A stretch of 64,000 nucleotides of DNA from Phycisphaerae bacterium (GCA_030604525.1 JAUVVQ010000003.1:1-64000); one strand, 5' to 3'. Shown: positions 24,938 to 34,530, numbered from the stretch's first letter. Made by a program: numbers and translations. The notes: generated from the letters alone by a model not told the origin.

Positions 24938-25693
24938 CTATTCCGTCTTTTGTCCTGCGACGGTCAGGACAAGTGCATAGACTTCTGAAGCACCAGCCTG
25001 TTTTAAGGTTTTTGCACACTCGTTCAGCGTCGCACCGGTGGTTTTTACATCGTCGATGAGACAGATACTTTTGCCTTCAAAAGAATGTCCCTTTCTAACG
25101 GCAAAAGCGTCAGCGACATTTCGCGCACGGGCAGCAGGGCCGGTCATTCCCGCCTGTGATTTGGTATAGCGAATTCGAACAAGGTCGGTGTTGATTTGAG
25201 CAGTTGGGTGGTTCAGCTTTTTTGCGATAATCGCTGCCTGATTATAGCCGCGCCAAAAACGTCGGAGCCAGTGGAGAGGAACGGGGACGATATAATCAAC
25301 CGTTTCGTAAAAAGGGAAACTCTGGAAAGAAGAATTGGCTAAGAAAGCGAGGAAATTTTTTAGTTCTGTTTTGCCATTTTTGAAAGCTAAAATCATTCTT
25401 CGCAAAGAATCCTTATAGAGACCACATCTTGCAATGCTGTCGAAGTAAAAAACTTCTCCCTGGCAATCGGGGCAGCCGGTTTTTATTAAAGCGTAGGTTC
25501 CTGCATCCCTGCCGCAGCGTGGACAAAACCTGCCTGCGGTACACGAGAGGAGCTGGTCCCAGCAATTTTGGCACAGGCCGTTATCATCTTTTGATATGGC
25601 CTTTGAGCAGTTGCTGCAAACAGCCGGCCAGAGAAGATGGTTCAGAGACTCGAAAAAGAAACAGATAGATTGTTTTAATTGTGCGGTTTTCAC
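24938..25693 (-). CDS. ComF family phosphoribosyltransferase-like protein
   Basis: Protein of 251 residues from a GTG. The N-terminal zinc ribbon has CxxC pairs (CSNC, CQNC, CPRCG, CPDC). The C-terminal PRTase fold carries the VPLHWLRRFWRGYNQAAIIAK motif and the PRPP loop ICLIDDVKTTGATLNECA. ComF is needed for DNA uptake in competent bacteria, where it works on incoming single-stranded DNA with ComFA/DprA. None of these partners is nearby, so a general role in DNA uptake or repair is only inferred. Confidence 0.9.
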   Translation of the reverse strand: MKTAQLKQSICFFFESLNHLLWPAVCSNCSKAISKDDNGLCQNCWDQLLSCTAGRFCPRCGRDAGTYALIKTGCPDCQGEVFYFDSIARCGLYKDSLRRMILAFKNGKTELKNFLAFLANSSFQSFPFYETVDYIVPVPLHWLRRFWRGYNQAAIIAKKLNHPTAQINTDLVRIRYTKSQAGMTGPAARARNVADAFAVRKGHSFEGKSICLIDDVKTTGATLNECAKTLKQAGASEVYALVLTVAGQKTE

Positions 25694-25736
25694 AAGGATA
25701 ATTATACAGAGATTATGTAAGTTTGAAAGCAGGAAG

Positions 25737-26516
25737 TCATTTTAAATCATAGGCGGAGTTGTCTGGTGAGAGGAAACCGAGTTTAACATCGTTTATTTTG
25801 TTGTGGTCTTCGATTCTTTTTTTATGCAATTCTGATGTGCAAATTTTTCTGACGGTTCTTGCGCTTCCGTCTGCGTATGCGACGTTTGTGGCGTTTCCTT
25901 CGTGACGGTAGCCCTGCGTTCCGGCATATCGGTAGGCATCAGGGAAGTTTTCATCGAGTTTTCCGGCCTGAGGTGAGCGCATAAACTTATTTGCACCGCT
26001 TTCGAACTGTCCGTCACCGAAGACGGCACAGCTTGAGGGTTTTCTTACGTTAATAGCTTTTGCGGAATCGGAACCGATTATATCGTTACCTATCTTGACT
26101 TTAGAGCCACCGATATAGCTGGCATTATAGTTGTAGCCGGTATAAGGGTCTCCGGGTGAATTTGCGGTTCCCTTGTAAGACGGACACTGATGTATTCCGG
26201 AGATATTTTTTCCGTACCAAAGAAATCCCGGTTTACATTCTTTAATCCTGCCATTCTCAAAGGTTTTGAAATAGTCCCATTCATAAGTATGTGAGGTGTC
26301 CAGAAAATCCATAAAGAATGCTAAGGGATAGCAACCGTTGTTCTCGGAGATATAGATATTTGCAGCGATTGTCATCTGCCTGAGATTGCTAAGGCATACG
26401 ATAGCCCTTCCCTGCCGGCGGACATTTCCGAGTGCGGGAAGTAATATTCCCATAAGCAGTGAGATTATTGAAATCACCACCAGCAGCTCTATTAACGTAA
26501 AAGCGTCTCTTTTCAT
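25737..26516 (-). CDS. Type II secretion-type pseudopilin (H-X9-DG class)
   Basis: Protein of 259 residues. The prepilin signal KRDAFTLIELLVVISIISLLMG is at 2-24, with cleavage before Phe6 and the conserved Glu at mature position 5. The planctomycete H-X9-DG ending is present: GYRHEGNATNVAYADGSAR near 205-225. Such proteins are very numerous in Planctomycetota. This is the third gene after the cobalamin riboswitch, 12 bases behind the dockerin gene, which suggests co-transcription. RBS AAGGAG lies 4-5 bases before ATG. A surface or periplasmic fibre role is likely. Confidence 0.9.
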   Translation of the reverse strand: MKRDAFTLIELLVVISIISLLMGILLPALGNVRRQGRAIVCLSNLRQMTIAANIYISENNGCYPLAFFMDFLDTSHTYEWDYFKTFENGRIKECKPGFLWYGKNISGIHQCPSYKGTANSPGDPYTGYNYNASYIGGSKVKIGNDIIGSDSAKAINVRKPSSCAVFGDGQFESGANKFMRSPQAGKLDENFPDAYRYAGTQGYRHEGNATNVAYADGSARTVRKICTSELHKKRIEDHNKINDVKLGFLSPDNSAYDLK

Positions 26517-26528
26517 TTTGCTCCTTTT

Positions 26529-27614
26529 TTAGTTGCACTTCCAGGAACAGTAATCCCAGTATTCGGTAAGTATTGCGAAATCTCTAAAATCTATAAAGCC
26601 GTCCTGATAGAGGTCGGCTTCCGCCTGCGGCTCGTTCTGGTCGGTAACCGTGTTCAGCCAATAGTCTGAGAGAGCTTTTAAATCACCGAAAGAGACGATG
26701 CAGTTTTTATTGATGTCACCTGTGGGATATGGGTGCTTATAATCACCACAGGCGGCCACATCTGAGACGGCGTCAATCTCTGGGAGGTTGGAATCCTCCG
26801 TGCTGATTGAAGTGCATTCGATTTTGATGTATTGAATCCATTTTCTGTTTGAGTTGGGGTCGGTCTGGAGGTCATTGAAGTCATTAGGGTCGAGGTCTCT
26901 TAAATCGAATCCGGTCCCGCCAGCGGATTCACCATATTCTTGTGACATTTCTGCAACGGTTGCTCCTTCAAAATTATTGGGGTCGATATTCGGGTCAAAG
27001 GGGATGGTAGGGTTGGTGACTTTTGCCCACCACAAGTTATCCCAACCAGCATAGCCGGTATTCGGGTCGTTGGTATCGTATATTCTGCCGAGCGTCGGTG
27101 CGAAGGAATCGGCGAAAGGCCCGTCATCGAAAGGATACCAGTTGAAGCCATCCTGGCTTACAGAAACTCTGCCGAATTCGGTATTTACGTGTCCGGTTTT
27201 TATTAGGACATTGCAGGGATCCTGGTAATCCCAGTCTTGTCCCGCAAGCGGGTCAACCGCCTGCATAGCATTTCCGAAGATGATAAAGTCGATTCCATAG
27301 GGGTTATTTTCGTCGTCTGCGACTTTGTGATTGAATTTGAGGATTAGGTAACCGTTCCTGCCGATGGTGACAATTTCGGTCGGCAGCCATTGAGGGTAAA
27401 CCGGAACGACCGGTCTGAGCGAGCCGAAATAGTCGGTATCGATTGAAGGTCTTCCGAGAGCTTCATCAGGATAAATGTAGTATCCGGCACCAGTTCCGGC
27501 ATAGTACTCGTAAGAGGTAGCAAAATCATTCGGGTCATAGTTATAAGCGCAGACTGTCACGGGGAGAATTGAAATCAACAATAAAGTTTTTATTTTAAGT
27601 TTTTTCAATATCAT
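26529..27614 (-). CDS. Surface protein with C-terminal dockerin domain, cobalamin-regulated
   Basis: Protein of 361 residues with a signal peptide (about 1-23). The body (~25-290) has GRNGYLILKFNHKVADD, YGIDFIIFGNAMQ and FGRVSVSQDGFNWYPF. This pattern (GYIVLKFDHP, D.IVFGNAF, VEVSQDG.TWYE) also occurs in cell-surface proteins beside BtuB-type cobalamin transporters in Bacteroidota and other phyla. Residues ~295-361 form a type I dockerin with two Ca-binding repeats (GDINKNCIVSFGDLKALSDYW and DLYQDGFIDFRDFAILTEYW). Second gene after the cobalamin riboswitch. I infer a surface cobalamin-capture component docked through its dockerin; direct binding is unproven. Confidence 0.72.
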   Translation of the reverse strand: MILKKLKIKTLLLISILPVTVCAYNYDPNDFATSYEYYAGTGAGYYIYPDEALGRPSIDTDYFGSLRPVVPVYPQWLPTEIVTIGRNGYLILKFNHKVADDENNPYGIDFIIFGNAMQAVDPLAGQDWDYQDPCNVLIKTGHVNTEFGRVSVSQDGFNWYPFDDGPFADSFAPTLGRIYDTNDPNTGYAGWDNLWWAKVTNPTIPFDPNIDPNNFEGATVAEMSQEYGESAGGTGFDLRDLDPNDFNDLQTDPNSNRKWIQYIKIECTSISTEDSNLPEIDAVSDVAACGDYKHPYPTGDINKNCIVSFGDLKALSDYWLNTVTDQNEPQAEADLYQDGFIDFRDFAILTEYWDYCSWKCN

Positions 27615-27661
27615 TTTTTACGGGCGGGGCAAACAGCAGCCCGCCCATATATCGAGACAAG

Positions 27662-28333
27662 TTACTTTATAGACAAAAGTTTTCTTCTCGAAGCTCCAAC
27701 AGCGAAGGAACCAAGGCCAAGCAGTAAGATAGTTGCAGGTTCGGGAACAGGCATCTGTCCCGGCGAACGGATTGGGTTCCAAGCAGCATCGTAGTTAGTC
27801 CAGAGCCAGCAATCCCAGTCGCCGTCGGATAAGGTGCGGTTATCAACACCGGTATTCTGAGACCAGTTTTCGTTATCGGTGCTTCCGTAATAGTGCCATC
27901 CGGTGACGTTGTCCTGGGAATATTGGAATTCGGTGCCTCCGGGATAATCGAAATCGTTTACGAAATGGCTTTCCCATTCACTGTACCAGGTAGCGTCAAC
28001 GACAAGGTTACTCTGAGTGTCAATCGCATCGAGAGCGTCCCAGCCGATTGCTGAACCGTCCCAGTTGTATTCAAAGCTAAAGTGATTATCCAGGTCGAAA
28101 TCGATAACGATTGTGGCGTGATTTTCACCGGAACCTGCTGAATATTCAATGTCGCCGGTGTAAGTTGCGGCATCTGCGACTGCTGCAATTGAAAAAAATA
28201 AGGACAAAATCACACACATCCCAGAAGCCGGTTTTGATTTACTATCAAAGATACGATTTCTAAAACTTTTCGGATTGAGATGCGAATTTTCTACCGGTTT
28301 TTTCCGGTTTGGACAAAAAAGAAACATTTTCAA
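27662..28333 (-). CDS. PEP-CTERM protein with transcobalamin-like (DUF4430-like) body
   Basis: Protein of 223 residues from a TTG at 28333, ideally placed 6 bases after AGGAGG; an ATG two codons in is the alternative. There is a signal peptide (ends AAVADA, about 55) with a long basic leader. The C-terminus is a textbook PEP-CTERM tail: VPEPATILLLGLGSFAVGASRRK. The body has GWDALDAID, SHFVNDFDYPGG, TGWHYY and LSDGDWDCWLW, in the order of the DUF4430/transcobalamin C-terminal-like fold (VLDAL, FV..I, W.YYVNG, L.DGD...W). First gene after the cobalamin riboswitch. Exosortase would cleave and anchor it. Likely a surface B12-binding protein (inference). Confidence 0.75.
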   Translation of the reverse strand: MKMFLFCPNRKKPVENSHLNPKSFRNRIFDSKSKPASGMCVILSLFFSIAAVADAATYTGDIEYSAGSGENHATIVIDFDLDNHFSFEYNWDGSAIGWDALDAIDTQSNLVVDATWYSEWESHFVNDFDYPGGTEFQYSQDNVTGWHYYGSTDNENWSQNTGVDNRTLSDGDWDCWLWTNYDAAWNPIRSPGQMPVPEPATILLLGLGSFAVGASRRKLLSIK

Positions 28334-28380
28334 AATTTACCTCCTTGAGTTTGGCCCGAATCGCGAGACCGATTGGGATA

Positions 28381-28418
28381 ATAAAAAAGCCGCCGTCCCG
28401 CGTAAGGAACGGCGGCTT
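28381..28418 (-). terminator. Riboswitch-controlled intrinsic terminator
   Basis: On the minus strand a 10-bp perfect stem AAGCCGCCGT / ACGGCGGCTT encloses a loop of about 12 bases and is followed by TTTTTTAT. It lies between the cobalamin aptamer and the PEP-CTERM gene start (28333), the position expected for transcriptional attenuation when B12 is plentiful. Confidence 0.9.
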
Positions 28419-28527
28419 GAATACCGCACATCCGAATTCTCAGGAAAGACAGAACTTCACTGGAATTAAATCATCTTCCCTGAGTTTCACCATTACCCTC
28501 GCGCGAGGACACATTTATAGTGAACTA

Positions 28528-28722
28528 AGTACAGGTAGGTTTTCTGACTTGTGTCCTACCGAAAGAAGCCTTCCCATCCTGCATTGTGGATAGTGGCATT
28601 GTTTCTTTCAGATTCCCGAAGATTTCGAGTCGGACACCTACAGCGGCGCGTCCGTTTCGGCTTTTAACCGAATTCCCGTTTTGCTATCCCGAAGCGGAGA
28701 GCTTCGAGGCCTGCAATCAGGT
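28528..28722 (-). promoter_or_regulatory. Cobalamin riboswitch (aptamer)
   Basis: Reading the minus strand, the conserved blocks appear in order: ACGGGAA, GGTTAAAAGCC, the GCGCCGCTGTA box, GGGAA, ATGCCACTATCC (the GCCACTG element), GATGGGAAGGC, then AAGTCAGAAAACCTACCTGTA, the hallmark AGTCAGGAGACCTGCC end. P1 can close between gcagg at ~28716 and cctgt at ~28531. It precedes a strong terminator and three minus-strand genes for PEP-CTERM, dockerin and pseudopilin proteins. No known transporter or biosynthesis gene intervenes. Confidence 0.93.
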
Positions 28723-28948
28723 TATAATATATAAAAGAGCAACCAAAGTTTTTCGATGCAGGTTTAACTTATAGGAAGCAACATCGGTTTTTTCAAGTTA
28801 AAAGTTTTAAAAAAGTACAACTTGCCTTTTAAAGGCCTTAAAAAAGCTGTCAGAGCATTTTTTAGATGCAAAGACGGAGGGTTTTTGTTAACATCCGTTG
28901 TGTTAATTTATCTTGTGCGTATCGGATTTTTTTTGAGAGGTTTGGTTT

Positions 28949-29899
28949 ATGAAGCTTATGACTTACGAGCGGAATGGGTCGATTTCGTGCGGGTTTCTTT
29001 CAGATGAAGGACTGATAGATATACCGAGCTTCTGGCCCGGCCCGAATCCGCCGAGAAGCGTCAAGGAAGTTCTCGTGCGTGGAGAGGAATCTTTAGAAGA
29101 AATCGATAAGATATCAAAGTCCAAAAATACAGTTGCGACGCCGAGGGACAAGGTAAAGGTTCTTGCTCCGATACCCCGTCCCGGGAAGCTGCTGGCGCTT
29201 GCGGGAAATTATACAGAGCATATCGAGGAGGCAAGTTTAAAGAAGGGATTTAAATTAGGTCTGACCGCTTCGAGCAAACAGGAGACGGTGCCGAGGCCAT
29301 TTTTGAAACCGGCGACGACGGTGACAGGTCCGGGTGATACGATACCCTGGCCTGCTTACAGCGAACAGGTTGATTACGAGATTGAGCTTGCGGTGGTGAT
29401 TGGTAAAGCTACCAGATGTGTGAAGCCGGAGGAGGCGATGGAATACGTTGGTGGCTTTACGATATTAAATGATGTTTCAGCACGGAGTGTTACTTTTTCG
29501 CAGGGTCGCAAGGCCCGGCCGTGGGATGAATTTTACGATTGGCTTAATGGAAAATGGGCGGACGGGTTTTGTCCGATGGGTCCCTGGCTTTTAACAACAG
29601 ACGAGGTAAAGGAGGTGCAGAATCTTGAGATGGAGCTGAGCGTAAACGGTCGGGTCCGACAAAAGGCGAACACGTCACAGATGATATTCCCGGTAGCAGA
29701 TGTGGTTTCTTTTTTAAGCTACATTATGACGCTTGAGGCAGGAGACGTTATCGCAACGGGAACTCCAGGGGGCGTGGCTGCTGTTTCCGGGGACTTTCTC
29801 AAAGAAGGTGACTTAATCGAATGCAGGATTGAGAAACTGGGGACTTTGCGCAACCCTCTTGGAGCGCAACCGCAACAGTTTTATAAACCACTGGGATGA
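28949..29899 (+). CDS. Fumarylacetoacetate hydrolase family protein
   Basis: Protein of 316 residues. The N-terminal cap (KLMTYERNGSISCGFL) is followed by the FAH catalytic core: LALAGNYTEHIEEA, PRPFLKPATTVTGPGD, the metal ligands in VDYEIELAVVIG, GGFTILNDVSARS, GPWLLTTDEV and GDVIATGTPGGV near the C-terminus. The family cleaves or decarboxylates 2-oxo acids such as acylpyruvates and hydratase/lyase products of sugar-acid or aromatic breakdown; the substrate is not clear. RBS GAGAGG lies about 8 bases before ATG. It is divergent from the riboswitch operon. Confidence 0.92.
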   Translation: MKLMTYERNGSISCGFLSDEGLIDIPSFWPGPNPPRSVKEVLVRGEESLEEIDKISKSKNTVATPRDKVKVLAPIPRPGKLLALAGNYTEHIEEASLKKGFKLGLTASSKQETVPRPFLKPATTVTGPGDTIPWPAYSEQVDYEIELAVVIGKATRCVKPEEAMEYVGGFTILNDVSARSVTFSQGRKARPWDEFYDWLNGKWADGFCPMGPWLLTTDEVKEVQNLEMELSVNGRVRQKANTSQMIFPVADVVSFLSYIMTLEAGDVIATGTPGGVAAVSGDFLKEGDLIECRIEKLGTLRNPLGAQPQQFYKPLG

Positions 29900-29997
29900 G
29901 GAACGTGTAAAGCTGAAAATTTACAAAAGGTTTTTATGTCGAAATCATAAAAGGCCCCGCCTGGCTAAAGCCCTTCAAACGGGTTATTCTGGTGCTT

Positions 29998-30201
29998 TTA
30001 AGCGGAGGTTACATTCGTGGCACATGGTCCTTTTTTGCCTTCCTTTACTTCGTACTGAACTTTCTCTCCCTCATTGAGTTTTGCAAACCCATCCATCTGA
30101 ATTTCGGAATAGTGAACAAACAAATCTTCGCTTCCATCATCAGGGACGATGAAACCGTAACCTTTTTTGTCACTAAACCATTTTACTGTACCTGTACTCA
30201 C
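29998..30201 (-). CDS. Cold-shock domain protein
   Basis: Sixty-seven residues from the GTG at 30201, chosen because AAGGAG lies 7 bases upstream and the family begins here ([17 protein letters not shown]). RNP1 KGYGFI and RNP2 DLFVHYSEI are intact. Binds single-stranded RNA/DNA as an RNA chaperone. A leader of well over 50 bases with several A/T-rich stretches lies upstream, as is common for cold-shock genes, but no element there was identified. Confidence 0.95.
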   Translation of the reverse strand: MSTGTVKWFSDKKGYGFIVPDDGSEDLFVHYSEIQMDGFAKLNEGEKVQYEVKEGKKGPCATNVTSA

Positions 30202-30506
30202 AATTTGCTCCTTCGGCTTTAAACAAGCCGCGATAAAACCGCTTTCTCTCAATCGCTAAAGAGAATATTCCTGAGAGACGAAAGAATATACTCCACAACT
30301 CATCTTATACTTTACCAAACACTCGCTGGCTTGTCCAGTTAAAATATATTAAAAATCGGCCAGAAAAAGCGGGGGCAATTCCGTCTTGTATAGGGTAGAA
30401 TATTCTTAGCAAAATCGAAGCTTGCAGGAAAAGATGTTTTGTTTATAATATCAGCAAGTGTAAGTTTAATTTAGAAGGAGCGGTTACAATATAAGGAGAT
30501 GTCAAG

Positions 30507-30761
30507 ATGGCAGAGCAAGAAATCGGGACGGTATCGGATTTTTTTGCCCATCCGGTAGTGGCGGCAATCGAGCTTACAGGGACGTTAAAAACAGGGGATA
30601 CGATTCACATCAAGGGGCATACAACCGACCTTGAGATGGCAGTGGAGTCAATGCAGATTGATAACGCGCCAGTCGAGGAGGCCACGGCAGGCGACTCAAT
30701 CGGCATCAAAGTCCCCGAGCGTGTCAGAAACGGAGATACCATTTATAAGGTTACCGAGTAA
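30507..30761 (+). CDS. EF-Tu domain 2-like small protein
   Basis: Protein of 84 residues, essentially one beta-barrel of the translation-factor domain 2 type: GTVSDFFAHPVVAAIEL, GTLKTGDTIHIKGHTTDLE, VESMQIDNAPVEEATAGD and IGIKVPERVRNGD. Such stand-alone proteins occur in anaerobes and archaea and are annotated as translation elongation factor-like; their role is unknown. RBS AAGGAG lies about 8 bases before ATG. Transcribed alone, ending before the convergent rpoD. Confidence 0.88.
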   Translation: MAEQEIGTVSDFFAHPVVAAIELTGTLKTGDTIHIKGHTTDLEMAVESMQIDNAPVEEATAGDSIGIKVPERVRNGDTIYKVTE

Positions 30762-30928
30762 GCCCTCCGAAGTTGCGATGACAAAAGCGGTTTTTTAATC
30801 CTGCAAATTTTTATTGCTGCCGGGAACAGGGGCAAAAAGGTTTTAGCTATTTTCAAGCCGAGTGTCTTTGCTCATAAACGGCTTAGAAGATTATCAGAAG
30901 CCGAACACACCTTTAAAGAACGGGGTCA

Positions 30929-32650
30929 TCAGGCAGATTTGTTGTCGATGAATCCTTCGAGTTTTCTTGAGCGGATAGGGTGCTGTAGTTTGTTGATGGC
31001 TTTCGCTTCGACCTGTCGGACACGTTCGCGTGTAACTTTGAAGATTCTTCCGACTTCTTCGAGCGTATAGGTGTATCCATCTCCGATGCCGAAACGGAGC
31101 TTGATAATTTCGCGTTCTCGGTAGGAAAGTGTCTTCAAAACTATATTGATTCGTTCCTTTAACATTGCCTGCGTAGCAGTGGACACGGGCGATTCGACCT
31201 CGTTGTCTTCGATGAAGTCACCAAAATAGCTGTCTTCGCCCTCACCGATTGGCCTGTCGAGACTTATCGGATGCTTTGAGATTTTCAAGACCCTTCTTGT
31301 TTCCTGTATAGACATAGCGGCTTCCGTTGCGATTTCCCTTGTGGTGGGTTCTCTACCAAACTGCTGGAGGAGTTTTTTCGTAGCGGTTCTGATTCTGCTC
31401 ATTGTCTCAATCATATGTACAGGTATGCGAATGGTTCTTGCGTGGTCTGCGATGGCTCGTGTGATAGCCTGTCTTATCCACCAGGTAGCATAGGTGCTGA
31501 ATTTGTATCCTCTTCTGTATTCGTATTTGTCAACTGCTCTCATTAGTCCAGTGTTGCCCTCCTGAATAATATCAAGGAAGCTAAGCCCCCTGTTTCGATA
31601 CTTTTTAGCGATGGAAACGACCAGCCGAAGGTTTGCGTTGGAGAGCAACCGCTTGGTTTCTTCGTATTTTCCGAAGACCTGCTCGATTGCCCGGAGTCTC
31701 TTTTCAAGCTGGTCCGGCGTATCAAGGGACAATTCGAGCAGACCGGTTAATTCCTGTTTCATTGCTTCGATGTCATCTTCGGTGTAGAACTCATTCGGTT
31801 TCTGGTCGATGACTTTTTCCAGGTGACGCATTTTCTTTAATATGCCGTGGAGTCTTTCCTTCATCGGCTGGATTTTGCTTGTTCTAAGACTCAACTCTTC
31901 AAGCAGGGTTGCGATTTTTCGTCTGTTTCTGCAGATACGTCTGAGCAAAGCTCTCTTTTGGGTTTTCTTTTTTGTCTGCCGGATTTTCCCGAACATTTTT
32001 CTGTTCATCTCAAGCAGTCGGTTCACGGTTGTTATATTGCTCGGCATCCGTTTTTTTATAATGCTTCTTACCAGATTTTCTGCATTGCTTATTTTCATAG
32101 TTCTGTCAAAGGAAATCGTTCCTTCGTGCACTCTCTGCATAATATCGACGGCGTTGGAAGCACAATAATCTGACTGGAGCATTTTCCTTCTGAAGCTCAT
32201 TCTGGCAAGCTCGATTTTTCTTGCCAGCGTGATTTCCTCCTCTCTGCTGAGCAGCGGGATCTCTCCCATTTGGGTAAGATACATCCTTATAGGGTCATCG
32301 ATTCTGCCTGAGACACTCTCTCCCTTGAGCTTTTTTTCCAGCAATTTATCTTCATCGAGCTGTTCCTGGTCTTCGTCAGCTTCGAAATCTTCTTCATCTT
32401 CTACTTCAGCTTCGTCGAGAAGCTTAATCCCCATTTCATCAAATTTTGCCAGAAGCTTGTCCAGGCGAACGGGGGAAACGAGGCCTTCCGGGAGTTCCTC
32501 GTTCATTTCCTCATAGGTGATGTATTTTCTTCGCTTACCCTTTTGGATGAGAGCTTTTATCTGCTCTTCCGCCTGCTTAATGTCTTCATCCGTATTAGCG
32601 GTATTATTTGTTTTATTTATTTTTTTAGTTTTTACTTTTCCTTTTGTCAT
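30929..32650 (-). CDS. rpoD: Primary RNA polymerase sigma factor
   Basis: Protein of 573 residues. Region 1.1 (~25-85) is followed by an acidic stretch, then region 1.2 ([21 protein letters not shown]), a long non-conserved region, region 2 ([38 protein letters not shown]), region 3 ([10 protein letters not shown]) and region 4 ([20 protein letters not shown]). All features of a housekeeping sigma are present, in contrast to the MerR-sigma at 12083-13804. It follows dnaG by about 90 bases, the normal dnaG-rpoD order, but no rpsU precedes them. Confidence 0.97.
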   Translation of the reverse strand: MTKGKVKTKKINKTNNTANTDEDIKQAEEQIKALIQKGKRRKYITYEEMNEELPEGLVSPVRLDKLLAKFDEMGIKLLDEAEVEDEEDFEADEDQEQLDEDKLLEKKLKGESVSGRIDDPIRMYLTQMGEIPLLSREEEITLARKIELARMSFRRKMLQSDYCASNAVDIMQRVHEGTISFDRTMKISNAENLVRSIIKKRMPSNITTVNRLLEMNRKMFGKIRQTKKKTQKRALLRRICRNRRKIATLLEELSLRTSKIQPMKERLHGILKKMRHLEKVIDQKPNEFYTEDDIEAMKQELTGLLELSLDTPDQLEKRLRAIEQVFGKYEETKRLLSNANLRLVVSIAKKYRNRGLSFLDIIQEGNTGLMRAVDKYEYRRGYKFSTYATWWIRQAITRAIADHARTIRIPVHMIETMSRIRTATKKLLQQFGREPTTREIATEAAMSIQETRRVLKISKHPISLDRPIGEGEDSYFGDFIEDNEVESPVSTATQAMLKERINIVLKTLSYREREIIKLRFGIGDGYTYTLEEVGRIFKVTRERVRQVEAKAINKLQHPIRSRKLEGFIDNKSA

Positions 32651-32742
32651 AAAGTTCTTTTACCAAAGAAAAACATCATACTCATCGATTCATTATATCG
32701 TTTCCGCTACTATAATTACACCAGAGAAGGCAAGTTTGTTCG

Positions 32743-34530
32743 CTAAGACATACCAATAATGTGTCGGTTACCTTTGCCGGCGTTTTCAGCAATTTTCCTA
32801 AATTTTTTATCCTTATCTTTTATGCCTTCTATTTTTCTTTTTTCCTTTTGCCGCAGGAGCAATTCAACGGCCTTATTCAGCCGGAGTTCGAAATTCCCTT
32901 TCTCGGCCCCTTCCTGAGCCAGTTCTGTAATGTAACCGGCCAATTCGACGGATTCGGTGCGTGATAAAAGCTGGTTGAGCAGCGTCCGAGGTTCAGATTT
33001 TAGTGCCTCAAGGAGGAGTTCGGCGATTTGTTTTAACACCGGCTCATCAAAAAGCTCAATGGTGATTTCCTCTTTTGCGTTTTTGTACAATTCCGGTTCA
33101 TTTATCAATACTTCCAGTATTTCCCGTTGAGCTTCATTCAGGAGTCCCTGGGTGATATCGAGTTTTGCGACCTTTCGGTTTTCCATATATATTGCGGCGG
33201 TTCTTCGAACAGTATTCATTCTCTTATTGATTTCGTTTCTTATTTCTTTTCTGCTGAGTCCGAGCAGAGTTGCGAGTCGATTTACAAGCAGCCCCTGTTC
33301 CATTACCTTCCGTCGTGAAGAATTTATACCGGCAGCAAGACTCTGAAGGAATTCGTCAAGCGCCTTTTTTCTGCCCGCAAAGGTCTGGTCGGCATCGAAT
33401 TTCTTTTCTAATCTATTCCACTTATATTCAAAGACATCAACGGCATCTGTGAGCAGTTTTTCAAATTTTTCTTTACCGGCGGTTAAAAGATATTCGCAGG
33501 GGTCTTTTCCTTCAGGAACAAAAGCGACTTTGATATCCAGATGCTGTGACAGACAAACTTCGATCGCTCTGTTTGCAGCTTCGATACCGGCGGTGTCACC
33601 GTCGAAAAGCAGGATGACTTTTTTTGCGTATCGTCGAATGATAAATCCGTGACCGGCGGTAAAACTTGTCCCCAGCGTTGCAACAACGTTTTCGAAACCG
33701 TAAGCGTGTGCCATTATGCAGTCAGTGTAACCTTCGACAACAACGGCAGTTTCGTCTGATACGATTGCGGGCCTTGCCTGCTGCAGTCCGTATACGGATT
33801 TACTCTTATCAAACAAAGCAGTGGCCGGAGAATTGATATATTTTGCCCCTTTTTCATCCAGTGTTCTACCGCCGAAAGCAATGACTCTGTCGGTAACATC
33901 GGCTATGGTAAACATAAGCCGATTTATGAATTTGTCACGGAATTGCCCATTTGAGCTTACAAGAAGTCCTGCCTGCTGAAGGAGCTTTAGAGGTATATTT
34001 TTTTCTTTTGCGTTTTTGATTAAATCATCGCCGGTATCCAGAGCCAGGCCGAGCTTCCATTTTTTTATACTCTCAGCCGGTATCTTTCTTTCCTCAAGGT
34101 ATTTTAAAGTTTCTTTGCCTTTTTTGGTATTATAAAGATTATGCAGGAAAATCCCTGCCGCCCAGTCATTCACTTTCGCTAATCGGTTCGGGTCGAGCTG
34201 TTCCGTGCCGTCGGTGCGTGTTTTGTTGCCGGCTGATTCTATTTTTATACCAGCCCGCTCTGCCAGCCGCTGGACTGCCTGGGGAAACGTAAGATCCTCC
34301 CGCATTTGAACAAATTTGAATACATCTCCGCCGGCGCCACAGGCAAAACATTTGAAAATCTGCTTGGCGGGATTAACGTTCAAGCTCGGCTTGTGGTCCT
34401 CGTGGAAGGGACAAAGTCCGACCATTTCTTTGCCCTTTCTGTTGAGATTAACGTGCTCGCTAACCAGGTCAACAATGTCGTTGGCCTGTTGGACCCTCTC
34501 TATTACTATGTTATCAAACCTTATGGCCAT
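32743..34530 (-). CDS. dnaG: DNA primase
   Basis: Protein of 595 residues. The CHC2 zinc finger is at ~40-65 (CPFHEDHKPSLNVN, KCFACGAGGD). The catalytic core has the DKFINRLMFTI and GGRTL motifs, then Toprim (AVVVEGYTDCIMAHAYG, KVILLFDGDTAG). A C-terminal helical region would contact DnaB. It makes RNA primers at the fork. A good sigma-70 promoter lies about 115 bases upstream, and rpoD follows. Confidence 0.97.
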   Translation of the reverse strand: MAIRFDNIVIERVQQANDIVDLVSEHVNLNRKGKEMVGLCPFHEDHKPSLNVNPAKQIFKCFACGAGGDVFKFVQMREDLTFPQAVQRLAERAGIKIESAGNKTRTDGTEQLDPNRLAKVNDWAAGIFLHNLYNTKKGKETLKYLEERKIPAESIKKWKLGLALDTGDDLIKNAKEKNIPLKLLQQAGLLVSSNGQFRDKFINRLMFTIADVTDRVIAFGGRTLDEKGAKYINSPATALFDKSKSVYGLQQARPAIVSDETAVVVEGYTDCIMAHAYGFENVVATLGTSFTAGHGFIIRRYAKKVILLFDGDTAGIEAANRAIEVCLSQHLDIKVAFVPEGKDPCEYLLTAGKEKFEKLLTDAVDVFEYKWNRLEKKFDADQTFAGRKKALDEFLQSLAAGINSSRRKVMEQGLLVNRLATLLGLSRKEIRNEINKRMNTVRRTAAIYMENRKVAKLDITQGLLNEAQREILEVLINEPELYKNAKEEITIELFDEPVLKQIAELLLEALKSEPRTLLNQLLSRTESVELAGYITELAQEGAEKGNFELRLNKAVELLLRQKEKRKIEGIKDKDKKFRKIAENAGKGNRHIIGMS

